A stretch of DNA of 51,357 nucleotides from positions 1 through 51,357 of the forward strand of contig JAPOLY010000008.1 of NCBI GenBank assembly GCA_029976805.1, in the 5' to 3' direction. Positions 44,788 through 51,357 of this stretch are shown in pieces; the stretch's first letter is position 1; each line of letters starts with the position of its first letter. Source of the DNA: a bacterium (GTDB lineage Bacteria > Planctomycetota > UBA8108 > UBA1146). Under the pieces are notes generated by a model that saw nothing but the letters and a program-made list of their open reading frames with translations, had not been told where the DNA came from and searched no databases. Made by a program: the position numbers and the translations under genes.

Positions 44788-46524
44788 TTACTCCACACGG
44801 GCGTCCACGGAGCCTTCGCTGAGACGGATGTGAAGGCGATCTCCCTTTTCCACTTCGTCACTGTTGCGAACCGTTGCTCCCTGTTTATTTTTGATCCATG
44901 CAAACCCGCGACCAAGGATCTGCTGCGGATCCGCAGATCGATTTCTGCGAATCCTCTGAGCCAGTTGCTCCTGCTCCCGCATCAGGGAGCGGCTGGCAAG
45001 AGAGACCAGCCGCCGACGGCTCTCCGATCTCACGCGCTGACCATCCTTGAGCCGGTTGCCGGCAGCAGAGATCAACCGTTGGATTCTGGAATCCTGACGC
45101 GCTCTCTCCAATTGGGTTTGTACGGAAGTGGCAGAGTGGATCCGACGGGTACGCATCAACAGGGCTTCTCCCTCTTGCTGAATCGCCCTACCCAGTTGAC
45201 GCTGACAGCGAAGCCTCTGGGCTTCCTTTTTGTCGACCGCCACGGCGAGTGCTCGTCTGCCCAGAAGTGCCACTCTCTTCCGAGAGTGCATTTGGCGTTC
45301 CGTTTCCATCTCGATCAATGCGCTCGCCCGATCGACGATCGATTCCGCCGTCCCCACCACCGAGTCCCATGATTCCTGAACTCTGGAAACCAGATACTGG
45401 CCGACCGCGGTGGGAGTCTTTTCCGAGTGGGCCAACTCATCGAGAACCGATCGATCCGCATGATGACCGATGCCGACGACGACCTTCACCGGATGCAGAG
45501 CCACTGATTTGGCGAGATCGAGGGTGTCAAACGCCATCAGGTCTGTGCGCGATCCGCCACCGCGAATCACGGCCACCACATCAAACTCCGCTTCTCTGGA
45601 TGCAAAGTATGCCAGCGCTTTCAGGAGATCGCTTTCCGCCCCCTCCCCCTGAACCCTTGCACCATAGAGGCTGATCTCAAAAGCGAATCCCGAACGAACC
45701 AATTCGTCGTGAAAGTCTTTCCAGGCATCACTCCCGGGACTGGTGACCACCCCGACCCTCAACGGGACCGTTGGCATCTCCCGATCGAGGTTGTTGCGCT
45801 CGATCCCCAGACGACGGACCTCGGCGAGAATTTCCTCACGCCGGCGCGCCAATTCTCCGAGGGTGAATTCGGGGTCGATCTCCTCCACCGTGACCTGGTA
45901 CTGGCCACGGGCCACGTAGAGATCAAGACGGACCTTGACGCGGATTTTCAGACCGTCCTCCAGAGGAGTGCCATTTTCCTCCAGCTTGCGGAAGGAAGCA
46001 TCGCGCCGGAAGTTCCACATCACCGCAGAGACTTCAGCCAAGGGGCGATCCGCCCCCTGCTCTTTCTCGACCAGACGAAAATACAGATGGGAAGCATTAC
46101 TGCCACGACCGAGGCTTCGATCGGCTCCCATGACTTCGCCCTGAAGCCACAGGGTTTTCGGCATGCCCTGAAGGATGGCCTGACGGACCTCTTCATTCAG
46201 GCGGGAGACGGACCAGTCCGTGGATTCTCCAGAGGCATGATCCTCTCCGGAGTGTTCTCGGATCGTTTCCGCGGCCTGGGTCAAACCGGCGATCCCCTCG
46301 ATCTCGCCGGTCAGCAGTTTCTCCACCTCCGGGGCGGCCTGGAAACCCAGGGGAAGCAAAATCCTCCCCGCTTCGCCAGCACTCTCCAATGGAATCGACC
46401 AAGCCTTTTCCTCGCGGTGCCAGCGACGACCGGTGACTTCCTTGACTTCGGCGACCAGCACCGCGTCATAGGGAAAGCGGACCCGAATCCGGCCCTTCTC
46501 TGCCCACCACTCCAGAATCTTCAT
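44788..46524 (-). CDS. xseA: Exodeoxyribonuclease VII large subunit with N-terminal HARP-like domain
   Basis: XseA is the catalytic subunit of a single-strand-specific nuclease. Domain order: an unusual N-terminal module (about 10-62: IRVRFPYDAVLVAEV, GRRWHREEKAWSIPL), a linker, an OB-fold (about 105-210, LWLQGEVMGADRS), the nuclease core with VVTSPGSDAWKDFHDEL, VVAVIRGGGSRTDLMAFD and VVGIGHHADRSVLDELAH, a long coiled coil, and a C-terminal small domain (LGRGFAWIKNKQG). At 578 residues it is longer than usual (about 400-460). The extra N-terminal module resembles the HARP-type domain of SMARCAL1-like annealing helicases and of some tyrosine recombinases. AGGAGA precedes the ATG. Confidence 0.92.
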   Translation of the reverse strand: MKILEWWAEKGRIRVRFPYDAVLVAEVKEVTGRRWHREEKAWSIPLESAGEAGRILLPLGFQAAPEVEKLLTGEIEGIAGLTQAAETIREHSGEDHASGESTDWSVSRLNEEVRQAILQGMPKTLWLQGEVMGADRSLGRGSNASHLYFRLVEKEQGADRPLAEVSAVMWNFRRDASFRKLEENGTPLEDGLKIRVKVRLDLYVARGQYQVTVEEIDPEFTLGELARRREEILAEVRRLGIERNNLDREMPTVPLRVGVVTSPGSDAWKDFHDELVRSGFAFEISLYGARVQGEGAESDLLKALAYFASREAEFDVVAVIRGGGSRTDLMAFDTLDLAKSVALHPVKVVVGIGHHADRSVLDELAHSEKTPTAVGQYLVSRVQESWDSVVGTAESIVDRASALIEMETERQMHSRKRVALLGRRALAVAVDKKEAQRLRCQRQLGRAIQQEGEALLMRTRRIHSATSVQTQLERARQDSRIQRLISAAGNRLKDGQRVRSESRRRLVSLASRSLMREQEQLAQRIRRNRSADPQQILGRGFAWIKNKQGATVRNSDEVEKGDRLHIRLSEGSVDARVE

Positions 46525-46666
46525 CGACGATCTCTCCTCGCTCGCTGGACCCTACCCGCCACCCGGGCTAACATCCCGCTTCGAGTGTGCGATCCACCGG
46601 TCGTTTCCTCAAGGACCGAGGGCAAAACACCCGGAAAACCACCCGTTTTGAAGGAGTCAGCAGAGT

Positions 46667-48274
46667 ATGTCGAGCCAGGAAAACACTCCCGAGATTCAAG
46701 GCGATGAGGACCTGCGGATGATCCGCAGGGCGCTCGTCACCGTCAGTGACAAAACCGGAGTCGTCGACTTCTGTCAGCACCTGGTTTCTCTGGGGATCGA
46801 AATCCTCTCTACCGGCGGAACCGCCAAAACCCTGCGCGATGCGGGAATCACGGTTCGTCCCGTGGAGGATGTGACCGGTTTCCCGGAAATGATGGACGGT
46901 CGCATCAAGACACTCCACCCGCGGATTCATGGAGGATTGCTGGCACGTCGCTCTGTTCCCGGCGATCTGGAGTCGTGTGACGAGTACGGAATCCCGCCTA
47001 TCGATCTGCTCGTGGTCAATCTGTATCCCTTTGAAAGAACCGCTGCCTCGGGAGCCTCCTTCGCCGACACGATTGAACAAATCGACATCGGAGGACCGGC
47101 GATGGTTCGTGCCGCCGCCAAAAATCACCCAGATGTGGCGGTGGTCGTCGATCCTGCCAGTTACCCGGCACTGACCCACGAACTTCTGGAGAGCAACGGG
47201 CAACTTTGTGGCGATACCCGTAACCGCCTCGCTCTCGAAGCATTCCGCCGCACCGCAGCCTACGACGCCTCGATTTCCAACTGGCTTGGTCAACAGCTGG
47301 AGGGTCCCTTCCCCGCCACAGTCACTGAGCAGTGGTATCAGGTCGGAGGCCTCCGCTATGGAGAGAACCCCCATCAGGAAGCCGCGTGGTATCAGCGGAA
47401 TGATGGAGACAGCTTTTCCATCGCCGAGGCGACGTGCCACGGAGGCAAGGAACTCTCCTACAACAACATTCTCGACGCTGCGGCGGCCATCGATTGCTGC
47501 CGTGGACTGGAGGGCACTGCCGCTGTCATCGTCAAGCACTGCCTCCCCTGTGGAGCGGCGGAGGCCAGCTCCCTTGATCAGGCCTTTGACGCCGCCCTCG
47601 CCGGTGATCCGGTGAGTGCCTTTGGAGGCATTCTGGCCCTCTCCGAACCACTGACGGTCGACCTTGCCCGTCGTATCAGTACCCCGGACCACTTCTTTGA
47701 AGTGATCCATGCCCCCGCCTACGAAGAGGGCGCCATCGAGGCGCTTCAGGGCGGTGCCAAATGGGGCTCCTCTTGCCGGATCCTCGAAGGGGGATTCTTC
47801 GCCGAAGAGGGAGCGGTCCCCATCGAGGCCAGAGCGGTTCCCGGAGCGATGCTCCTGCAAACCCGTGACATTCCGCAGAAAACCCGCGATGATTACGAAG
47901 TTGCGACCGATCGAGCCCCCTCCGATGAAGAGTGGCGCGATCTGCTCTTCGGCTGGCGGGTGTTGCCCCACGTACGTTCAAACGGGATTCTTCTGGCCCA
48001 GTCCAACGCCGTCGTCGGTGTCGGTGCAGGCCAGCCGAGCAGGGTCGATGCCGTGCACATCGCCTGCAGAAAGGCCGCTGAGAAGGCTCAGGGATCATCC
48101 CTCGCCTCGGATGCGTTCTTCCCTTTCCCAGATGGTGTCGAAGCCGCTATCGAGGCGGGAGTCAGTGCCGTGATCCAGCCGGGAGGTTCCCGCAGGGATG
48201 GCGAAGTGATCGAAGCCGCCAACAAGGCCGGCATCGCCATGGTCTTCACCGGAGAGAGACACTTCCGTCACTAG
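46667..48274 (+). CDS. purH: Bifunctional AICAR formyltransferase/IMP cyclohydrolase PurH
   Basis: PurH performs the last two steps of IMP synthesis, using 10-formyl-THF (made by folD). The N-terminal cyclohydrolase has [31 protein letters not shown] and [19 protein letters not shown]. The transformylase part has [24 protein letters not shown] with the catalytic lysine and histidine, and [11 protein letters not shown]. Length 535 is normal. The ATG follows AAGGAGTCAGCAGAGT. It is divergent from xseA across 142 bases; no clear promoter was picked. Confidence 0.97.
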   Translation: MSSQENTPEIQGDEDLRMIRRALVTVSDKTGVVDFCQHLVSLGIEILSTGGTAKTLRDAGITVRPVEDVTGFPEMMDGRIKTLHPRIHGGLLARRSVPGDLESCDEYGIPPIDLLVVNLYPFERTAASGASFADTIEQIDIGGPAMVRAAAKNHPDVAVVVDPASYPALTHELLESNGQLCGDTRNRLALEAFRRTAAYDASISNWLGQQLEGPFPATVTEQWYQVGGLRYGENPHQEAAWYQRNDGDSFSIAEATCHGGKELSYNNILDAAAAIDCCRGLEGTAAVIVKHCLPCGAAEASSLDQAFDAALAGDPVSAFGGILALSEPLTVDLARRISTPDHFFEVIHAPAYEEGAIEALQGGAKWGSSCRILEGGFFAEEGAVPIEARAVPGAMLLQTRDIPQKTRDDYEVATDRAPSDEEWRDLLFGWRVLPHVRSNGILLAQSNAVVGVGAGQPSRVDAVHIACRKAAEKAQGSSLASDAFFPFPDGVEAAIEAGVSAVIQPGGSRRDGEVIEAANKAGIAMVFTGERHFRH

Positions 48275-48281
48275 GAGTCGA

Positions 48282-48767
48282 ATGAAATCCTTCATCGCCT
48301 TTCTGAAAGCGGTTCGATTCCTGTGGATCGCCCTTTACTGGGTCTCACTGATCGTGCTGATCGGCTTCTACGACTGGGTGACCACGAACCTGATCAGCCC
48401 AGACGGATTCTGGCGCGTCGTCGGCTCCCTTTTCCTCGGGGGATTGCTGATGGAGCACTATCTGGGAGTTCTCACCCGCAAGCGGCAAAGCCTGCTGGCC
48501 CGTTCGCTGATTCAACTGCAGCCAGGCCTGAAACATGATGGAGCGGTCAGTATCCTCATCGACGCCCTTGAAAACGCTGAAGCGGAAACTGCAAAAACGG
48601 TCCACGGAGAACTGGTCAGGCTGACCGGTCAGGATTTTGGACTCGAAGCTCACCGCTGGCGCCAATGGTTGCGCCAGGAGGAGCAAAAGGTCCAGGGCTC
48701 TCCCCTGCTCGCCAAAGAGTTCACAGACAAGAGCGAAAAGTCGGACAGGGTGGGCAAGCAGGCATGA
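48282..48767 (+). CDS. Small membrane protein of unknown function
   Basis: 161 residues with two likely membrane helices (FLWIALYWVSLIVLIGFY and WRVVGSLFLGGLLMEHYLG), then a cytoplasmic helical tail. The tail has a motif, VRLTGQDFGLEAHRWRQWL, of the kind seen in HEAT-repeat-like regions of planctomycete proteins. I do not recognise the family. The AGGAG of its ribosome site overlaps the purH stop codon, and its own stop overlaps the lepB start as ATGA. This tight layout suggests co-translation and possibly a role linked to the signal peptidase at the membrane. Confidence 0.78.
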   Translation: MKSFIAFLKAVRFLWIALYWVSLIVLIGFYDWVTTNLISPDGFWRVVGSLFLGGLLMEHYLGVLTRKRQSLLARSLIQLQPGLKHDGAVSILIDALENAEAETAKTVHGELVRLTGQDFGLEAHRWRQWLRQEEQKVQGSPLLAKEFTDKSEKSDRVGKQA

Positions 48768-49390
48768 GTGGATTTGAGTCCCCCCCCGACCCCTTGAACC
48801 CCGAAGAGGCCTCAAACCCGGAAGAGGCGGGCGTTGATACTCCGGAAGTCGAAACGACTCCGACTCCCCGTCTCAGCCCCTTCAGGAGAATCACTCTGGA
48901 GGTGCTGCTGGTGGTCGGGATCGCCTTCCCGTTGGCACTGGTCCTGCACACCTTCGTCACCCAGGTCTATGCCATCAGTGGGCATTCGATGGAACCGACC
49001 CTCTTTGACGGCGAGCGGGTCATGGTCGACAAGGTCAGCCCCGCCATCGCTGAAATCTCAAGGGGAGATCTGGTGATCTTTGCCTCTCCTGAAGACACCT
49101 CCAAAAACCTGATCAAGCGCGTCATCGGCCTGGCCGGCGACAAGATTGAACTGATCGGTGAAATGGTCTACCTCAACGATCAACCCCTGCGAGAAGGCTA
49201 CACACGACGCACCATCTTCCCCCAGAAACCGGGGGAATCGACGATCGTCGAAGAGGGATCGATGTACGTCCTCGGTGACAACAGGCCCCAGAGCCGTGAC
49301 AGTCGCGACTTCGGAACGGTAACCCTCGACCAGGTCAAGGGCAGGGTGCTTTTGCGTCTGTGGCCACTGGATGCATTGAAGTTCTTCTAG
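48764..49390 (+). CDS. lepB: Signal peptidase I
   Basis: LepB cleaves signal peptides of exported proteins, including those of this window, at the periplasmic face. The catalytic serine is in SGHSMEPTLFDGERV and the lysine in LIKRVIGLAGDKIEL; the family box GDNRPQSRDSRDFG is present. One membrane anchor (LEVLLVVGIAFPLALVLH) follows a Pro/Glu/Thr-rich cytoplasmic stretch of about 40 residues. The start at 48764 overlaps the preceding stop; an earlier in-frame start would read through the upstream gene. Length 208, a short form. A strong terminator follows. Confidence 0.95.
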   Translation: MSGFESPPDPLNPEEASNPEEAGVDTPEVETTPTPRLSPFRRITLEVLLVVGIAFPLALVLHTFVTQVYAISGHSMEPTLFDGERVMVDKVSPAIAEISRGDLVIFASPEDTSKNLIKRVIGLAGDKIELIGEMVYLNDQPLREGYTRRTIFPQKPGESTIVEEGSMYVLGDNRPQSRDSRDFGTVTLDQVKGRVLLRLWPLDALKFF

Positions 49391-49408
49391 GCTCTCGGTC
49401 TTCCAAAC

Positions 49409-49449
49409 AAAAAAAGGGTCTGTGCTCATGGAGCACAGACCCTTTTTTT
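49409..49449. terminator. Bidirectional terminator between lepB and the beta-barrel gene
   Basis: GGGTCTGTGCTC and GAGCACAGACCC (49416-49442) form a perfect 12-bp stem with a three-base ATG loop, flanked by seven A on the left and seven T on the right. It serves lepB on plus and the beta-barrel gene ending at 49468 on minus. Confidence 0.9.
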
Positions 49450-49467
49450 GATGAACCCTGTTCGGCC

Positions 49468-50709
49468 CTAGAAGTTCCAGAAAGTCTGGGCGTAGAAAAA
49501 GTTCGTCGACTCGTAAGTACTGGTCAGGGAGTTGAACTTGGCAGCACCAAACTCGACATCGAGGTCACCAATACGGTGATCGAGGATCAGATTGATCTCT
49601 TCACCCCAGTCCTCTCCCTGATCCGCCCTCAGCTCATGGTAGGTGAACTCCACACCGGTCTCACCGAGAACGGTACGGATACCGAAGTAGGTGTCCTTGA
49701 GGTTGCTGGTGCCGATGATGTCGGAGATTCCATGAGTTCCATGGGGGGTTCCGAAGGGTGAACGGAACTCCTCGATGCGCGAGGCCCCTGCAGAAGTACC
49801 GGTCGCGAAGATATGGCCGCCAACCAGGACCATGTCCCACAAGCGCTCCATTGGCTCCAGGTCGTAGGTACCTTCGATGGCGTAGTAGAGGGAGTCGAGT
49901 CTCTGAATTGCGTCCAGATCACCGTTATAGCGTCTTCCCTCCTGCAATGCGTATTCCACAGAGAGAGTGGCGTCAGGAATCAGCCCATCCCTGAGGGTGA
50001 AGGCAAAACCGTAGGTATCCTCGTGGGAGGCCCCGGGATCGGCATTGCCATTTTCCGCAGCCAAAGCGGCATTGGACTGGTCAGCACGGAACTGCCAGAG
50101 GAACAGGCTCGCCTCGATCAGTGGCAGCTCATTGAAGTCCACATGCAATCCGTAGGCATGCTCACCCTCGTTGTTGGCATCAAAGGTGTCGCGGTCGATT
50201 GTCAGGTGGTGAAAGTTGAAATCGATGGCGTCATTGAGCAGTCCACGGTGGAAGTGGTAGCCACCACTGGTTGCCGGCCCCAGATTGCTCCAGTCGTCGG
50301 AATGAATGATGCGACCCTTGTTGTAGGTCGGCAGCTCGGACTTTCCGAACTCCATATCCCAGCCATCCATAAAACTGAGGTAGGGATGAATCTGACCCAC
50401 ATTCTCGATTCTGAAATCGAGAGTGTGAACCCGGGGATCATCGTGAACTTCGGAGGTATCTGTTCCCTCACTGAAGAAGCGCGAATCTCTCACCTTGAGA
50501 CGCATGTCGATCAGATCACTCAGCTCAGTCTCATATCCGAGCATCAAGCGAGAAAATCCCCGAGTCTGATCTCCCTCGGCAGCAGCAGGAGTTCTGCGCT
50601 CCCAGCGCAGACGCAACTCTGCATCCAGATCAAAGGGCATTTGTGCCTGAACCACATTCCCTGCAAAAACAGAGACCGCAAAGACGATAAGGATAATCCC
50701 CTTGGGCAT
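49468..50709 (-). CDS. Outer-membrane beta-barrel protein, alginate-export-like
   Basis: 413 residues with a signal peptide (MPKGIILIVFAVSVFAGNVV, cleaved near VQAQ), then alternating strands typical of a barrel (ELRLRWERRT, FGKSELPTYNKGRIIH, YGLHVDFNELPLIEASLFLW) and a terminal phenylalanine (TFWNF), the usual BAM signal. The start DAELRLRWERR and the DDWSN region resemble AlgE-type porins, so I call it alginate-export-like with caution. The ATG at 50709 follows AAAGGGAGC. The next gene upstream is a paralogue. Substrate unknown. Confidence 0.8.
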   Translation of the reverse strand: MPKGIILIVFAVSVFAGNVVQAQMPFDLDAELRLRWERRTPAAAEGDQTRGFSRLMLGYETELSDLIDMRLKVRDSRFFSEGTDTSEVHDDPRVHTLDFRIENVGQIHPYLSFMDGWDMEFGKSELPTYNKGRIIHSDDWSNLGPATSGGYHFHRGLLNDAIDFNFHHLTIDRDTFDANNEGEHAYGLHVDFNELPLIEASLFLWQFRADQSNAALAAENGNADPGASHEDTYGFAFTLRDGLIPDATLSVEYALQEGRRYNGDLDAIQRLDSLYYAIEGTYDLEPMERLWDMVLVGGHIFATGTSAGASRIEEFRSPFGTPHGTHGISDIIGTSNLKDTYFGIRTVLGETGVEFTYHELRADQGEDWGEEINLILDHRIGDLDVEFGAAKFNSLTSTYESTNFFYAQTFWNF

Positions 50710-50879
50710 GACTGCTCCCTTTCTGACGTTTACCGGAGTTGGCGCGTATCCCAATCCCGGAAACTTCTTGCCGACCCGGGCTTCCCCAGGAAGGGCCAAT
50801 ACCCACATCCTGCCCGGAATCCTCAATCTGTAAAGGGGAACCGGCAAGTTGATCGGCGAAGATCGTAAATCACCTGAAT

Positions 50880-50918
50880 AAAAAAAAGAACGAGGACGCG
50901 CGCCGAAGGCGCACGTCC
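50880..50918 (-). terminator. Terminator of the upstream beta-barrel gene
   Basis: On the minus strand GGACGTGCGCC and GGCGCGCGTCC form an 11-bp stem with a TTC loop and one mismatch (50894-50918), followed by CTCGTTC and eight T (50880-50887). It lies about 60 bases beyond the stop of the partial gene ending at 50976, so the two barrel genes are separate transcription units. A second hairpin (CCGGGAA/TTCCCGG, 50948-50963) precedes it. Confidence 0.75.
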
Positions 50919-50975
50919 CCGCTCCGAGTCAAATCGAAATTCGGGCCCCGGGAAGTTTCCCGGAACGCGGATTTC

Positions 50976-51357
50976 TTAGAAGTCGTAAGAACTCTGCCAG
51001 TAGAGGTAATCGGTGTCGGTGAGTCCGGCATCGTCTGCGGAGAAGCTGGCGTAGCCCAGAGTACCGCAGCCGAAGGTCAGAATCAGATCGATCTCGGAAC
51101 CCAGATCGGCACCGTCGGAATCACGAGCAATCGTGATGAAGTTCAGTTCCACGTCCACACCGTCCATGATGTTTTCGGTCGAAACACCGATGGTGGTGTT
51201 GTCGAGGTCTGCACCGTTGAAGAGGTCGGCGATACCGTGGGTACCGTGGGGATCGTTGTTGATTCCGGCCCAGTCGGCATCGGTCACGCTGTTGCTGAAG
51301 CTCAGGTTGAACTGGTCCAGTGTGTATCCCACGCTGACAGAGGTCAGAGTTCCGTCT
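50976..51357 (-). CDS. Outer-membrane beta-barrel protein, partial (5' end beyond window)
   Basis: The open frame runs to the window edge (127 codons seen, C-terminal part only). It has amphipathic strands (GYTLDQFNLSFSNSV, VDVELNFITIARDSD, SEIDLILTFGCGTLGYASFS) and ends SSYDF with the terminal phenylalanine of outer-membrane barrels. It shares HGTHGIADLF-type and EINLIL/EIDLIL-type segments with the protein at 49468, so the two are tandem paralogues. No start can be seen. Confidence 0.72.
   Translation of the reverse strand, partial: DGTLTSVSVGYTLDQFNLSFSNSVTDADWAGINNDPHGTHGIADLFNGADLDNTTIGVSTENIMDGVDVELNFITIARDSDGADLGSEIDLILTFGCGTLGYASFSADDAGLTDTDYLYWQSSYDF

Noticed and set aside
46568-47971. 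Open frame of 467 codons on the minus strand
   Set aside because: Antisense to purH, with low-quality composition and no recognisable motif.

Overview
The window looks like a chromosomal segment of a Gram-negative bacterium, most likely a planctomycete (phylum Planctomycetota). Six predicted secreted proteins carry a C-terminal dockerin-like double EF-hand of a type common in planctomycete exoproteins (a phenylalanine, then an Arg-Gly-Asp step, two DxNxDG-like loops, and a tail ending in Asp-Pro-Thr and a cysteine). An outer membrane is implied by a KDO transferase (WaaA) and two beta-barrel proteins. The lineage call is inference from protein style and gene order; no rRNA, tRNA, CRISPR array or insertion sequence was recognised.

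Layout. 1-5725 (minus): a housekeeping operon ald, polyprenyl synthase, moaC, folD, mutL and an unidentified partial gene, led by a good sigma-70-type promoter near 5900. 6060-8121 (plus): nadD and asnS. 8306-16401 (plus): five tandem secreted proteins, four built from cohesin-like modules and all ending in dockerin-like domains, closed by a strong terminator that overlaps the end of the convergent peroxiredoxin gene. 17243-18771 (plus): an esterase coupled to a TPR-plus-zincin protein. 18768-25374 (minus): dksA-like, pyrD, secA, waaA and metK; the metK terminator lies inside the coding part of the convergent zincin gene. 25761-26702: xerD. 26723-28770 (minus): a double-FHA protein and a sixth cohesin/dockerin protein. 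29694-31735 (minus): a sigma-54 response regulator coupled to a histidine-kinase-like protein that seems to lack an ATP-binding lobe. 32294-34659 (plus): purF and a small membrane protein. 34684-46524 (minus): serA, fabF, acpP, fabG, fabD, plsX, rpmF, alaS, a PfkB kinase, xseB and xseA. 46667-49390 (plus): purH, a small membrane protein and lepB. 49468-51357 (minus): two related outer-membrane beta-barrel proteins, the second cut by the window edge.

Most of the window is core metabolism: fatty-acid and phospholipid synthesis, purines and pyrimidines, folate, NAD, SAM, protein export and DNA repair. The accessory interest lies in the cohesin/dockerin cluster, where both interaction partners seem to sit in the same polypeptides without any catalytic domain; the structured leader before the second of these genes; the exonuclease VII large subunit with an extra HARP-like N-terminal domain; the ATPase-less kinase; and two terminators that overlap coding sequence. 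Starts were moved from the longest open frame wherever a Shine-Dalgarno sequence or family alignment argued for it.
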